Part shown: piece after piece, positions 32,488 to 41,597 of the stretch
Numbering within the stretch: position 1 is the first letter of the stretch
Layout: each line of letters begins with the position of its first letter
Source of the DNA: UBA1163 sp049513055
Lineage (GTDB): Bacteria > Desulfobacterota > BSN033 > UBA1163
Assembly (NCBI GenBank): GCA_049513055.1
Contig: JBEKWN010000009.1
Location: 35,354-99,353 of the forward strand
Direction: 5' to 3'
DNA: 64,000 bases
Made by a program: the position numbers and the translations under genes
The notes under the pieces: model-generated
What the model was told of the DNA's origin: nothing
What the model saw: only the letters and a program-made list of their open reading frames with translations
Databases searched by the model: none

Positions 32488-34725
32488 ATGTCTCTGCTCA
32501 ACGATCTCAATCCCGTTCAACAGAAGGCGGTTTTGGAAACCGAGGGGCCTCTCCTCGTTTTTGCAGGTGCGGGGAGTGGGAAGACCAGAGTTCTGACCTA
32601 TCGAATTGCTTATCTCATTCAAGAAAAAGGAGTGAAGCCCTGGAATATTTTTGCGGTCACCTTCACCAATAAAGCGGCCGATGAGATGCGGGAGAGAGTA
32701 GAGAAGCTTCTTGGAAAATCGGCAAAGGGGACCTGGGTCTCCACATTTCATTCAGCCTGCGCCCGCATCCTCAGACAGCATATTGAGCGTCTCGGTTTTA
32801 AAAGAAATTTTGTCATTTATGATGGGCAGGATCAGGAACGGCATCTCAAGACGATCATGAAGGAGTTAAACCTCGACTTCAAGATGTTTCCTCCACGGGC
32901 TATTCAATCCGGTCTTGAGCAACTGAAAAACGAAGGGGTCACACCGGACCAATATTCCCCAAACCCATATAATATATTCCAAAAGAGGATGGCGTTGGTT
33001 TATCAGCGCTATCAAGAGGATCTCCACAGAAACAATGCCCTCGACTTTGGAGACCTCCTCACCTTTGTAACGATTCTTTTCAGGCGCTTCCCAGAGGTCC
33101 TCAGGTTTTATCAGGAACTCTGCCGCTATGTGATGGTGGATGAATTTCAGGATACCAACCTGATCCAATACCAACTCATCAAACAGATGGTCGAGGCACA
33201 TCGGAACATCTGTGTGGTCGGGGACGATGACCAATCCATCTACCGCTGGAGAGGAGCAGAGGTAGGAAATATTTTAAACTTTGAGAAGGACTTTCCAGAG
33301 ACTAAAGTCATCACCCTGGAACAGAATTATCGCTCCACTCAGAACATCCTCCAGGCTGCCAATCACGTGGTACGGAAAAACCGGTACAGAAAAGAGAAGA
33401 AACTCTGGACGGAGAACCCCGAGGGGGAGCTCCTCACTTTTTATGTAGCCGAGGATGAAATGGACGAGGCACGTTTCGTTGTCCGGAAAATCATGGAACA
33501 TATCTCCACAGGAGAATCGGTCAGGTCTTATCGTGACATGGCTGTCTTCTACCGGATCAATGCCCAATCTCGTGCCATGGAAGACGAGCTGGTCAAAAAC
33601 AGGATTCCCTATACGGTTGTGGGAGGAATGAAGTTTTATGAACGAAAAGAGATTAAGGATGTCCTGGCCTACCTGAAGTTGATGAACAACCCCTCGGATG
33701 GTCTCAGTCTGAAAAGGATCATCAATGTTCCTTCGAGAGGGATCGGGGAGAAGACGATCGAGAAGATAGAGGCCTTCTCCAGAGAGAAAGGGCTTTCCCT
33801 TTATGAAGGGTTGAGCCAGGCGATCGGAGAAGATTGGCTGACCCCTGCTGCCAAGGTAAAGATGAAAGATTTTATCCAATCGATAGAAGAGTTCCGGAAA
33901 GATGCAGGATTCCTTACCCTCAGCCAACTTACCTTAGCCCTTCTTGCCAAGACGGAGTATCTCCAGAGGTTGAAAGAGGAAGGAACGGATGAAGCTTTTT
34001 CAAAGATGGAGAACATTGATGAACTCATCAACGTGATGATGGGACTTGAGCAGGGAGAAGAGAAGGTTTCTTTGGAAAGCTTTTTGGATAAGGTCTCATT
34101 GGTGACCGACGTAGATCTTTATGAGGATAAAGGGAACCGGGTCTCTTTGATGACCCTTCATTGCGCAAAGGGATTGGAGTTTCCCGTGGTTTCCATCGTG
34201 GGAGTAGAAGAGGGACTTCTTCCCCACTACCGGCGGGGTGAGGAGATTGAAGATATGGAGGAAGAGCGAAGGCTCTTCTATGTGGGGATGACGCGTGCGA
34301 AGCAGAGGCTTTTTCTTTCACGAGCAGAAGAACGATCCACTTTTGGCGTTGGCCGAGCCAATCTTCCCTCACGTTTTCTTGATGAACTCCCTATGGATAT
34401 GATGCAATTCGAGGAAAAGAAGAGGAGAATGGAGAGTTTATTTTCGCAGGAAACTCCGTGGAGGGACGATGATCATCAGACCGAGAGTATGGTGGATGAC
34501 CTGTCCCAAGAGATTCCCTTCTCAGAAGGGGGTGGAGTCGTCCTGAGTCCTGAGGGGTTCTTTCCACTCAAGGTAGGGATGCGGGTAAGGCACCCAAAAT
34601 TTGGCGTGGGGAGGGTCAAATCCGTAGAAGGGATGGACGAGAATCAAAAGGCGACCATTGTTTTTGGAACTGTGGGCAGCAAACGTCTGAAAGTCTGTTC
34701 CGCTCACTTGGAAATCCTTGAGTAA
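32488..34725 (+). CDS. pcrA: UvrD/PcrA-type DNA helicase
   Basis: A 745-residue superfamily-1 3'-5' helicase for DNA repair and replication. LNDLNPVQQKAVLETEGPLLVFAGAGSGKTRVLTYRI holds the Q-motif and Walker A; DEFQDTN is Walker B; VVGDDDQSIYRWRGA, LEQNYRSTQNIL, LMTLHCAKGLEFPVV and EERRLFYVGMTRAKQRL follow in order. The C-terminal Tudor-like domain (VRHPKFGVGRVKSVEG) is the PcrA RNA-polymerase-binding region. ATG 32488 is chosen over the GTG at 32482. Confidence 0.93.
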   Translation: MSLLNDLNPVQQKAVLETEGPLLVFAGAGSGKTRVLTYRIAYLIQEKGVKPWNIFAVTFTNKAADEMRERVEKLLGKSAKGTWVSTFHSACARILRQHIERLGFKRNFVIYDGQDQERHLKTIMKELNLDFKMFPPRAIQSGLEQLKNEGVTPDQYSPNPYNIFQKRMALVYQRYQEDLHRNNALDFGDLLTFVTILFRRFPEVLRFYQELCRYVMVDEFQDTNLIQYQLIKQMVEAHRNICVVGDDDQSIYRWRGAEVGNILNFEKDFPETKVITLEQNYRSTQNILQAANHVVRKNRYRKEKKLWTENPEGELLTFYVAEDEMDEARFVVRKIMEHISTGESVRSYRDMAVFYRINAQSRAMEDELVKNRIPYTVVGGMKFYERKEIKDVLAYLKLMNNPSDGLSLKRIINVPSRGIGEKTIEKIEAFSREKGLSLYEGLSQAIGEDWLTPAAKVKMKDFIQSIEEFRKDAGFLTLSQLTLALLAKTEYLQRLKEEGTDEAFSKMENIDELINVMMGLEQGEEKVSLESFLDKVSLVTDVDLYEDKGNRVSLMTLHCAKGLEFPVVSIVGVEEGLLPHYRRGEEIEDMEEERRLFYVGMTRAKQRLFLSRAEERSTFGVGRANLPSRFLDELPMDMMQFEEKKRRMESLFSQETPWRDDDHQTESMVDDLSQEIPFSEGGGVVLSPEGFFPLKVGMRVRHPKFGVGRVKSVEGMDENQKATIVFGTVGSKRLKVCSAHLEILE

Positions 34726-34729
34726 AAAG

Positions 34730-34812
34730 ATTGGGAGATAGGGTGGTAGGGTGATGGGGTGAAATAGTTTCGGTTTTAAACTTCTCCCTATCACCTCATC
34801 TCCCCATCTCCC
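34730..34812. repeat. Imperfect palindromic intergenic repeat (GGGAGAT type)
   Basis: GATTGGGAGATAGGGTGG..GATGGGGTGA and TCACCTCATCTCCCCATCTCCCCAAT are imperfect inverted arms of about 30 nt around a 25-nt centre. Typical of palindromic repeats scattered through environmental genomes. Confidence 0.6.
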
Positions 34813-34872
34813 CAATAAAGGGCGACCGAAAGGAGCAGACGAATCACGGGTCGCGTGATTTAGGGGGTATCC

Positions 34873-35415
34873 ATGAAGACCTATTTTATCTTGTCTGCGA
34901 TGGGGAAGGATCGGCCAGGGATTGTCGCCGACGTTTCTGAAGTGATTTATGAGTGTGGAGGGAATATTGAGGATTCGAGCATGAGTGCTCTTCGAAACCA
35001 CTTCGCCCTTCTCCTTCTTTTTTCTACAGAAAGGGAGGAGGTGAATCAAAAACTCTCTTCCGCCCTGAAGCGACTTGAATGGGAGAAGAAATTGACCGTC
35101 TTCTATTCTCCGATCACCTTTGAACAGGCTTATCCCAAATTCAAGGAAGAGACCGACCGGTTCAAAATTACCACTTCAGGAGTGGATCATGCCGGGATCG
35201 TCTTCAAGGTCTGCCGCCTTTTGTCTGATCGTAAAGTCAATATCATTGACATGGAAACCCAGCGTGTGCTTTCTGCAGAGAGCGGGACCCCTCTTTTCGA
35301 AATGGATATCGATGTGGAGGCCCCCCGGTCAATATCTGAACAGGGATTAAGGGAGGACCTTCATCGCCTGGCTAATGAACTGATGATCGATTTGGTCCTC
35401 AAAAAGGAGATATAG
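34873..35415 (+). CDS. Tandem ACT-domain protein, GcvR-like
   Basis: A 180-residue protein of two ACT domains. The first opens YFILSAMGKDRPGIVADVSEVIYECGGNIEDSSMSALRNHFALLLLF; the second has KITTSGVDHAGIVFKVCRLLSDRKVNIIDMETQR. Both are close to the glycine cleavage repressor GcvR family, whose ACT domains sense glycine. It lies about 180 nt upstream of gcvH, which fits a regulator of the glycine cleavage genes. A short AATCACG/CGTGATT inverted repeat sits just before its ribosome site. Confidence 0.78.
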   Translation: MKTYFILSAMGKDRPGIVADVSEVIYECGGNIEDSSMSALRNHFALLLLFSTEREEVNQKLSSALKRLEWEKKLTVFYSPITFEQAYPKFKEETDRFKITTSGVDHAGIVFKVCRLLSDRKVNIIDMETQRVLSAESGTPLFEMDIDVEAPRSISEQGLREDLHRLANELMIDLVLKKEI

Positions 35416-35549
35416 AATCTAATCGGGCCTTTTTGATCCCTTAGAAAAATTGCGATAAAGGATTATAATTGATATTGGGTGAGTTCCAAGTCCACGATTC
35501 ACGGAACACGGGCACGAATCACCCTGAACTACATAGAGTTTAGGGCAGT

Positions 35550-35571
35550 CCTGCACCCTACGTGGTGCAGG
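35550..35571. repeat. Hairpin upstream of gcvH
   Basis: CCTGCACC and GGTGCAGG form a perfect 8-bp stem with a six-base loop, 25 nt before the gcvH start. There is no T-tract and it does not look like a glycine riboswitch. Role unknown. Confidence 0.45.
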
Positions 35572-35596
35572 GCGTTATAGATAATGGGGGGATGGA

Positions 35597-35983
35597 ATGA
35601 AATTTCCTGAAGGTTTGTTTTACACAGAGAGCCATGAGTGGGTGAAAGATGAAGGAAGCCAGGTGACGATCGGACTGACGGACTATGCTCAGAGCCAATT
35701 GAAGGATATCGTCTATGTGGATATTCCTGAAGTTGGATCTGAGTTTAAAAAAGGAGACAGTATAGGCGTGGTTGAATCCGTAAAGACCGTTGCTGATATT
35801 TACTCTCCAATCACCGGTAAAGTAACAGATGAAAACTTTACCCTCAAGGATCATCCTCAATTCGTCAATGAAGATCCTTATGGAAAGGGGTGGTTGGTTA
35901 AAATGGAAATTCAAGACAGAGAAGAGTTAAAAGGACTCCTTTCCTCCAAAGCCTATCAGGGGTCTTTGCCCGAGGAATTGTAA
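35597..35983 (+). CDS. gcvH: Glycine cleavage system H protein GcvH
   Basis: A 128-residue lipoyl carrier of the glycine cleavage system. It has the family start PEGLFYTESHEWVKDEG, the DIVYVDIPEVG strand and the lipoylation loop VVESVKTVADIYSPITG, whose Lys carries the lipoyl arm. Full length. gcvPA follows with no gap, and the lipoylation enzymes lipB and lipA lie further down in the same direction. Confidence 0.95.
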   Translation: MKFPEGLFYTESHEWVKDEGSQVTIGLTDYAQSQLKDIVYVDIPEVGSEFKKGDSIGVVESVKTVADIYSPITGKVTDENFTLKDHPQFVNEDPYGKGWLVKMEIQDREELKGLLSSKAYQGSLPEEL

Positions 35984-37336
35984 ATGCGAGACTTTATTCG
36001 TTACCTCCCCCATACCGAAGAAGATATTCGAAAGATGCTCGACGCCATTGGCGTCAAAAAGCTGGAGGACCTCTTCCAGATCATTCCCAACGAATACAGG
36101 CTTTCCAACCCTTTGAACCTTCCTGAACCTTTTTCCGAAACGGATCTTCTTCGTCACTTCCAAGGGCTTCAGGTTCCTATAATGAGCAGTTTTCTCGGAG
36201 CAGGGGCTCATTATCATTTCATTCCTGCTGTCGTTTCAAGTTTGGTCTCCCGCTCCGAGTTTTACACTGCCTACACCCCTTATCAGCCTGAGATCAGCCA
36301 AGGAACGCTTCAAGCGATCTTTGAATACCAGACATTGATGTGTCAATTGACAGGGATGGAAGTTTCAAACGCCTCGCTTTATGATGGAGCCTCGAGTTTA
36401 GCAGAAGCTGTCTTGATGGCAAACCGGATCACAAGAAGGAAGAAAGTCCTTCTCTCACTGGGGATCCATCCTGAATATCGAAGGGTGATTCAGACTTACA
36501 TCGACCCTGATCAACAGGAGATCGTCTTAATTCCTTATCAAAAGGATGAGGGTCGAACGGATGAGAAGATTTTGTTTGATCTCCTCAAAGAAGATGTGAG
36601 CGCAGTAGTTATTCAGAACCCCAACTTTTTTGGTGTCATTGAAGATCTCCATCCCATCGCAGAAAGAATCCACAACTGCGGAGGGTTGATGATTGTAGGG
36701 TTCAGTGAAGCAATCGCCTATGGAATTTTGCAACCTCCTGGCGCGATGGGAGCCGATATTGTTGCAGGCGAAGGCCAGAGCCTGGGCATTCCTGTTTCTT
36801 ATGGTGGTCCTTACCTTGGTATTTTTACTACTCGTGAAAGATTTGTCAGAAATATGCCTGGCCGGTTGGTTGGCGAGACGATTGATTTGGATGGGAAGAG
36901 AGGTTTTGTCCTCACCCTTGCAACCAGGGAGCAGCATATTCGGAGGGAACGGGCCACCTCCAATATTTGTACGAATGAAGGACTTTGTGCCCTGATGGCA
37001 ACGGTTTTTCTATCCTGCCTTGGAAAAGAAGGTTTGAAAGAATTAACCATGATGAACCTGAGCAAAACAGAATATGCAAAGAAGGTTATTTCCCGGATTC
37101 GTGGTTGCAAACTGAATTTTACTGCGCCTACTTTTAATGAATTCGTCTTGCGGATCGAAGGGAAGCCTGAAGAAGTCCTGGAAAAGTTAAAGAAGGAGAA
37201 GATTTTGGGAGGCTTTTCCTTGGCAAAATTTTATCCTGAACTCGATCATCATCTCCTCGTTACAGTGACTGAGATGAACAAAAAGGAAGAGATCGATCGT
37301 TGGGCCAATACCCTTGAAAGGGCATTGAATGGGTAG
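35984..37336 (+). CDS. gcvPA: Glycine dehydrogenase (decarboxylating) subunit 1, GcvPA
   Basis: A 450-residue N-terminal half of split glycine decarboxylase. It shows RYLPHTEEDIRKMLDAIGV, SFLGAGAHYHFIPAVV, TAYTPYQPEISQGTLQAIFEYQTLMCQLTGMEVSNASLYDGASSLAEAVLMA and MPGRLVGETIDLDGKRGFVLTLATREQHIRRERATSNICTNE, the standard GcvPA sequence. It works with GcvPB to decarboxylate glycine and load the aminomethyl group on GcvH. The start is next to the gcvH stop. Confidence 0.95.
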   Translation: MRDFIRYLPHTEEDIRKMLDAIGVKKLEDLFQIIPNEYRLSNPLNLPEPFSETDLLRHFQGLQVPIMSSFLGAGAHYHFIPAVVSSLVSRSEFYTAYTPYQPEISQGTLQAIFEYQTLMCQLTGMEVSNASLYDGASSLAEAVLMANRITRRKKVLLSLGIHPEYRRVIQTYIDPDQQEIVLIPYQKDEGRTDEKILFDLLKEDVSAVVIQNPNFFGVIEDLHPIAERIHNCGGLMIVGFSEAIAYGILQPPGAMGADIVAGEGQSLGIPVSYGGPYLGIFTTRERFVRNMPGRLVGETIDLDGKRGFVLTLATREQHIRRERATSNICTNEGLCALMATVFLSCLGKEGLKELTMMNLSKTEYAKKVISRIRGCKLNFTAPTFNEFVLRIEGKPEEVLEKLKKEKILGGFSLAKFYPELDHHLLVTVTEMNKKEEIDRWANTLERALNG

Positions 37337-37350
37337 ATGCTTCTGTGGAT

Positions 37351-37422
37351 GTCATTCCCGCGCAAGCGGGAATCCAGGAAAGAATTATGGGAAGTATAGA
37401 TTCCAGTTTTCACAGGAATGGC
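37351..37422. repeat. Long palindromic repeat between gcvPA and gcvPB
   Basis: GTCATTCCCG..CGGGAATCCAG (37351-37377) contains a 7-bp hairpin; an inverted, diverged copy (TTCCAGTTTTCACAGGAATGGC) ends at 37422. The ATTCCCG-type core is a widespread intergenic repeat. It may form a stable hairpin between the two subunit genes. Confidence 0.7.
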
Positions 37423-37459
37423 AGAAATAGAAAGGGAAAAAGAAAAACGGGACAAATTC

Positions 37460-38956
37460 ATGACAACCATTAAAGATACTGGATTGATTCAAGACGAACC
37501 CCTGATCTTTGAGCAAGGCGGGGAAGGAAGAAAGGGATATTCCTTGCCTCGATGGGATGTTGAGGAGGTGGAGGTCAATCACTTCATCTCTTCCCATGTC
37601 TTACGGAAGGAACTGGAAGGATTTCCACAACTGAGTGAGGTCGATGTAGTTCGCCACTTCACCCGGCTTTCTCAATGGAACTATGGAGTGGATAGCGGGC
37701 TTTACCCGTTGGGTTCCTGCACAATGAAGTATAATCCAAAGGTGAATGAAGAAATCGCAAGAATGAGTGGATTTTCTAACATCCATCCCTACGCTCCTGA
37801 AGATCTTTCTCAAGGCATTCTGAGGTTGATGTATGAATTACAAAGCTTTCTTGCCGAAATCACAGGGATGGATGATGTGACTCTCCAACCCGCTGCCGGG
37901 GCTCAAGGTGAACTGGCTGGGATGATGATGGTCAGGGCATGTCTTCAGGCCCGTGGAGAGAAGAGAAAGAAGGTGTTGGTCCCGGACACGGCCCATGGAA
38001 CAAACTGCTCTACTTCTACGATTGCCTCCTATCAGATGGTTGAGATTAAATCGAATGAAAAGGGGATCATCAGCCTGGAAAAAGTGGCCGAACTGATGGA
38101 TGAAGAAGTAGCAGCTATCATGGTGACCAATCCCAATACCTTGGGTCTTTTCGAAGAGCACCTAAGCAAGATCGCTGAGATCGTTCATCGCCAAGGAGGG
38201 TTTGTCTATTGTGATGGAGCCAATCTCAATGCCCTGATGGGGATTGTAAAACTGGGTGATTTGGGGGTGGATGTGGTTCATATCAATCTCCATAAGACTT
38301 TTTCCACTCCTCATGGTGGAGGAGGACCCGGAGCGGGTCCTGTGGCCATAAAAAAAGAGCTTGCTCCTTATCTCCCGATTCCGGTGGTCGAAAAACGTGG
38401 AGAGATCTACCGCCTGAATGATGATCGACCGCAGAGCATTGGCAAGATGAAGGCCTTCTATGGGAACTTCGGAGTCTTGATTAGAGCTTATGCCTACATC
38501 CTCTCGATGGGAGCGGAAGGACTCAAGAGGGTGAGTGGGATGGCTGTGCTCAATGCCAACTACTTGATGAAAAGGCTAAAAGACCATTATTATCTTCCCT
38601 ATGATCGGCCCTGCATGCACGAGTGTGTTTTTACAGACCGATTTCAGGAAAGGTATCATGTCAGTACGCTGGACATTGCCAAAAGGTTGATCGATTATGG
38701 CTTTCATCCTCCCACGATCTACTTCCCTTTGGTGGTTAAAGGTGCGCTGATGATGGAACCCACGGAGACGGAGAGCAAAGAAAGCATCGATCGATTTATT
38801 GAAACGATGATCGAAATTGCCAAAGAGGCAGAGGAGAATCCGGACCTCCTCCGCCAGGCACCTCAGAGGGTAAAAGTAAGAAGGCTCGACGAAGTCCTGG
38901 CGGCAAGAAAACCGAAATTGAAATGGACCGCCCCCTCACCCTTCCCCTCTCCCTGA
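37460..38956 (+). CDS. gcvPB: Glycine dehydrogenase (decarboxylating) subunit 2, GcvPB
   Basis: A 498-residue C-terminal half of split glycine decarboxylase. PLGSCTMKYNPKVNEE, HPYAPEDLSQG, DVTLQPAAGAQGELAG, DTAHGTN and the PLP-lysine motif HINLHKTFSTPHGGGGPGAG are all present. ATG 37460 is chosen because the open frame upstream (ATG 37418) lies in the palindromic repeat. The C-terminal residues PSPFPSP and the stop codon also come from a repeat (38932 onward), so the native end has been replaced. Confidence 0.93.
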   Translation: MTTIKDTGLIQDEPLIFEQGGEGRKGYSLPRWDVEEVEVNHFISSHVLRKELEGFPQLSEVDVVRHFTRLSQWNYGVDSGLYPLGSCTMKYNPKVNEEIARMSGFSNIHPYAPEDLSQGILRLMYELQSFLAEITGMDDVTLQPAAGAQGELAGMMMVRACLQARGEKRKKVLVPDTAHGTNCSTSTIASYQMVEIKSNEKGIISLEKVAELMDEEVAAIMVTNPNTLGLFEEHLSKIAEIVHRQGGFVYCDGANLNALMGIVKLGDLGVDVVHINLHKTFSTPHGGGGPGAGPVAIKKELAPYLPIPVVEKRGEIYRLNDDRPQSIGKMKAFYGNFGVLIRAYAYILSMGAEGLKRVSGMAVLNANYLMKRLKDHYYLPYDRPCMHECVFTDRFQERYHVSTLDIAKRLIDYGFHPPTIYFPLVVKGALMMEPTETESKESIDRFIETMIEIAKEAEENPDLLRQAPQRVKVRRLDEVLAARKPKLKWTAPSPFPSP

Positions 38957-38986
38957 CGGGGAGAGCGATAAGGTGAGGGGGAAATC
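38932..38986. repeat. CCCTCACCC-type palindromic repeat at the gcvPB end
   Basis: CCCCCTCACCCTTCCCCTCTCCC and GGGGAGAGCGATAAGGTGAGGGGG are long inverted arms around TGAC. The same type recurs near 41412-41577 and 42515-42600. It supplies the last gcvPB codons. Confidence 0.7.
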
Positions 38987-38989
38987 CCA

Positions 38990-39098
38990 AATTTCAAATC
39001 CCAAGTTCCAAATAATGACCGATTATCAAATTCCAAAAGTGAAAATTGAATATTTTTGGGTTTTGGTGCTTGGGATTTGGAATTTTAGTGCATAGAGT
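38990..39098. repeat. AAATCCCAA-type palindromic repeat
   Basis: AAATTTCAAATCCCAAGTTCCAAAT and GGTGCTTGGGATTTGGAATTTT are imperfect inverted arms. A second member of this AT-rich class lies at 39794-39934. Confidence 0.65.
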
Positions 39099-39103
39099 TA
39101 ATC

Positions 39104-39826
39104 ATGGAAAGAGGTGGCTATATCATAGATCTCGGTCTGCTCGACTACCAGAAGGCATGGGATCTTCAGCATCGACTCTGGTCGAGGCGAGTGGTAGGAG
39201 AGTTACCAGATTTGTTGCTTATCCTTGAACATCCCCATGTGATCACCCTGGGAAGGCGTGGAAATCGATCGCATCTGATCGCCTCTCCAGAAGTTCTTGA
39301 GGCAATGAAGATTCCCATACTCCACGTGGAGAGGGGCGGGGATGTCACTTACCACGGTCCTGGGCAGATGGTGGTCTACCCCATTCTTGATTTAAAGGAA
39401 TATGGATACCGCCTCATCCGATACATCGGTCAACTCGAGGAGGTCATTCTCTGTGTCCTTAAAGATGCTGGAATCGAAGGAAGGAGAGACCCTTTGAACC
39501 GGGGTGTCTGGGTAGATGGAGAGAAGATTGCTTCAGTGGGTGTGGCCATCAAACGATGGGTTTCATTTCATGGTTTTTCATTAAACTATGAAACCAATCT
39601 GAAATACTTTGAACTGATCAACCCCTGCGGTCTCAAAGGGAAAAAGATGACCACCATGGCAAAGATCCTTGGAACAGAAATCTCCCGGGAACGATTGATT
39701 GAGAGGATCGTTTTCCATTTCAAACAGATCTTCGAAAGAGACTGGAAAGAGAAGGATCTGAAAGATTTGATCGCAGATGGCAGATTGAAATTAAGCACCA
39801 AGTTCCAAGCACCAAATAACAAATAA
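39104..39826 (+). CDS. lipB: Octanoyltransferase LipB
   Basis: A 240-residue enzyme that transfers octanoyl from acyl carrier protein to lipoyl domains such as GcvH. DLLLILEHPHVITLGRRGN, the HVERGGDVTYHGPGQMVVYPILDL motif and VASVGVAIKRWVSFHGFSLN-like segment are present; the catalytic pair is Cys in INPCGLKGKKMT with its Lys. The last residues (KLSTKFQAPNNK) are written in an intergenic repeat, so the C-terminus extends past the conserved end. Confidence 0.92.
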   Translation: MERGGYIIDLGLLDYQKAWDLQHRLWSRRVVGELPDLLLILEHPHVITLGRRGNRSHLIASPEVLEAMKIPILHVERGGDVTYHGPGQMVVYPILDLKEYGYRLIRYIGQLEEVILCVLKDAGIEGRRDPLNRGVWVDGEKIASVGVAIKRWVSFHGFSLNYETNLKYFELINPCGLKGKKMTTMAKILGTEISRERLIERIVFHFKQIFERDWKEKDLKDLIADGRLKLSTKFQAPNNK

Positions 39827-39934
39827 ATTCCAATGACCAAAGTTCAAAATCTCAAACAAAATCGTTTTGGTGATTTGGAATTGAAATTTGGAATTTATTT
39901 GGGATTTGAAATTTGGGATTTGTAATTTAAAATT
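39794..39934. repeat. AAATTCCAA-type long palindromic repeat at the lipB end
   Basis: The stretch runs from AAGCACCAAGTTCCAAGCACC to GGGATTTGAAATTTGGGATTTG with several short inverted matches (CCAAATAACAAATAAATTCC with GGAATTTATTTGGGATTTG). It overlaps the final codons of lipB. Confidence 0.6.
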
Positions 39935-39981
39935 ACAAAATCTGTTTAGTTATTCATCAGAGACAGGGATTAATAAATCAT

Positions 39982-41394
39982 ATGGATTCTAAAAGGGTGG
40001 TTATTATCGGAGGAGGACCGGGTGGTTATGTGGCAGCAATTCGAGCTGCTCAACTGGGAGCCAAAGTCACTCTGATAGAGAGGGATAAAATCGGAGGGAC
40101 CTGTCTCAATCGGGGTTGCATTCCGACTAAGGCTCTTCTCTCCGATGCTAAAATGCTTCGCTCACTGAGAAGTTCAACAGTCTTTCAATCTCTTCTTAAT
40201 GGAAGATTTAATCCCCTCGAATCAATGATGGACCGGAAGAAAAAGGTGGTTCAGGAGCTGGTGAAGGGTGTGGAGATGCTCCTCGAATCCCATCGTGTGG
40301 CTGTAAAACATGCCCATGCTGACCTATTAGGATCTAATCAGGTGGTTCTCTTACAAGATGATGGGGAAAAGGAGATCCTCGAAGCGGATGCGATCGTCCT
40401 TGCTCCTGGTTCAAAATTGAAAACCCTCTCTAATATTACATCCGATGGTAGAAAAATTATCACCAGCGATGAAGCACTGGAAATCAAAAAGATCCCTCGT
40501 GAGATGGCCATCGTTGGTGGAGGATATATTGGTGTTGAGTTCGCCACGATATTCAATGCATTAGGTTCAAAGGTGACGATTGTTGAAATTCTGGATAATA
40601 TCCTGCCTGGTCTTGAAGATGAATTGGTTCGAAATCTTCGAAGATTTTTAGAAAGGGATGGTATCAAGATTTTGACAAAGTCCAAAGTCGAAGATCTCCG
40701 TCCTATGGAAGAAGGATTGAGATTGACCGTTAACACTCCGCAGGGATTTCAGGAAGTTGTGGCTGAAAAGTTGCTTTTAGCCGTTGGAAGGAGTCCCAAT
40801 TTAGATCTCGATTTTCCAAAAGCAGGAGTTGAGATTTCCTCATCAGGTATTCGGGTTAACCGCCGGATGGAAACAACAACACCTCATATTTATGCAATCG
40901 GTGATGCTATTGGAGGAACTCTCCTGGCTCATGTAGCAATGGAAGAAGGGGTGGTGGCTGCAGAAAATGTGATGGGGATCGATCATGATATGAAAGATCC
41001 CCTAATTCCTCTCTGTATCTTCACTTATCCAGAAATTGCCTCCATTGGTCTTACCGAAAAAGAGGCGAGAGGGAAGGGAACAGTCAAGATAGGCCGATTC
41101 CCATTCCGCTCTAATCCCACTGCATTGATCTCCGGTGAGACCGATGGTCTCATCAAGGTAATTGTTGATCGAGAAGATGATAAAATTTTAGGAGTTCACA
41201 TCATTGGCCACGATGCCAGCACTCTGATTTCTGTTGCTTCCTCCCTGATGGAAAAGAATGTAAAAGCCAGGGAATTTTCCAGACTCATTCAAGCCCATCC
41301 AACCACTCCAGAAGCTCTGAAAGAGGCGTTTCTTGATGGAGATGGTTTAGCCATTCATCTCCCCAAACCACTCCGGAGTGACGCAAAGCGCTGA
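39982..41394 (+). CDS. lpdA: Dihydrolipoyl dehydrogenase
   Basis: A 470-residue FAD enzyme that reoxidises the dihydrolipoyl arm of GcvH (L protein of glycine cleavage). FAD site VVIIGGGPGGYVAAIRAAQLG, redox disulfide GGTCLNRGCIPTKALL, NAD site MAIVGGGYIGVEFATIFNALG, TPHIYAIGDAIGG and the catalytic His-Glu in QAHPTTPEALKEA are visible. The gap from lipB is filled with repeat. Confidence 0.93.
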   Translation: MDSKRVVIIGGGPGGYVAAIRAAQLGAKVTLIERDKIGGTCLNRGCIPTKALLSDAKMLRSLRSSTVFQSLLNGRFNPLESMMDRKKKVVQELVKGVEMLLESHRVAVKHAHADLLGSNQVVLLQDDGEKEILEADAIVLAPGSKLKTLSNITSDGRKIITSDEALEIKKIPREMAIVGGGYIGVEFATIFNALGSKVTIVEILDNILPGLEDELVRNLRRFLERDGIKILTKSKVEDLRPMEEGLRLTVNTPQGFQEVVAEKLLLAVGRSPNLDLDFPKAGVEISSSGIRVNRRMETTTPHIYAIGDAIGGTLLAHVAMEEGVVAAENVMGIDHDMKDPLIPLCIFTYPEIASIGLTEKEARGKGTVKIGRFPFRSNPTALISGETDGLIKVIVDREDDKILGVHIIGHDASTLISVASSLMEKNVKAREFSRLIQAHPTTPEALKEAFLDGDGLAIHLPKPLRSDAKR

Positions 41395-41411
41395 GCGCAT
41401 AGCGCTTCAAT

Positions 41412-41577
41412 TTCCCCTCCCCCTTTTGATGGGGGAGGGAGAGGGTGGGGGTGGACAAGAAGATTTTATCCCCCTCCCCTTCATCCCGTTAGATAAGGTT
41501 CTCTATTCAGCCCTTTTATCCAAGGAACGTTCTATCTAACAGGGTGAATCCCCTCCCGCCAGGGGAGGGGAGAGATT
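41412..41577. repeat. Nested palindromic repeats upstream of lipA
   Basis: TTTCCCCTCCCCC/GGGGGAGGGAGA, GTTAGATAAGGTTC/GAACGTTCTATCTAAC and CCCCTCCC/GGGAGGGG hairpins lie in tandem. Part of the region reads into the lipA frame ahead of its real start. Confidence 0.65.
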
Positions 41578-41597
41578 TTAGTAGAGAAATTTTGGTG

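Noticed and set aside
35416..35596. Possible glycine riboswitch upstream of gcvH
   Set aside because: Only a simple 8-bp hairpin is seen; none of the conserved glycine aptamer segments is recognisable.
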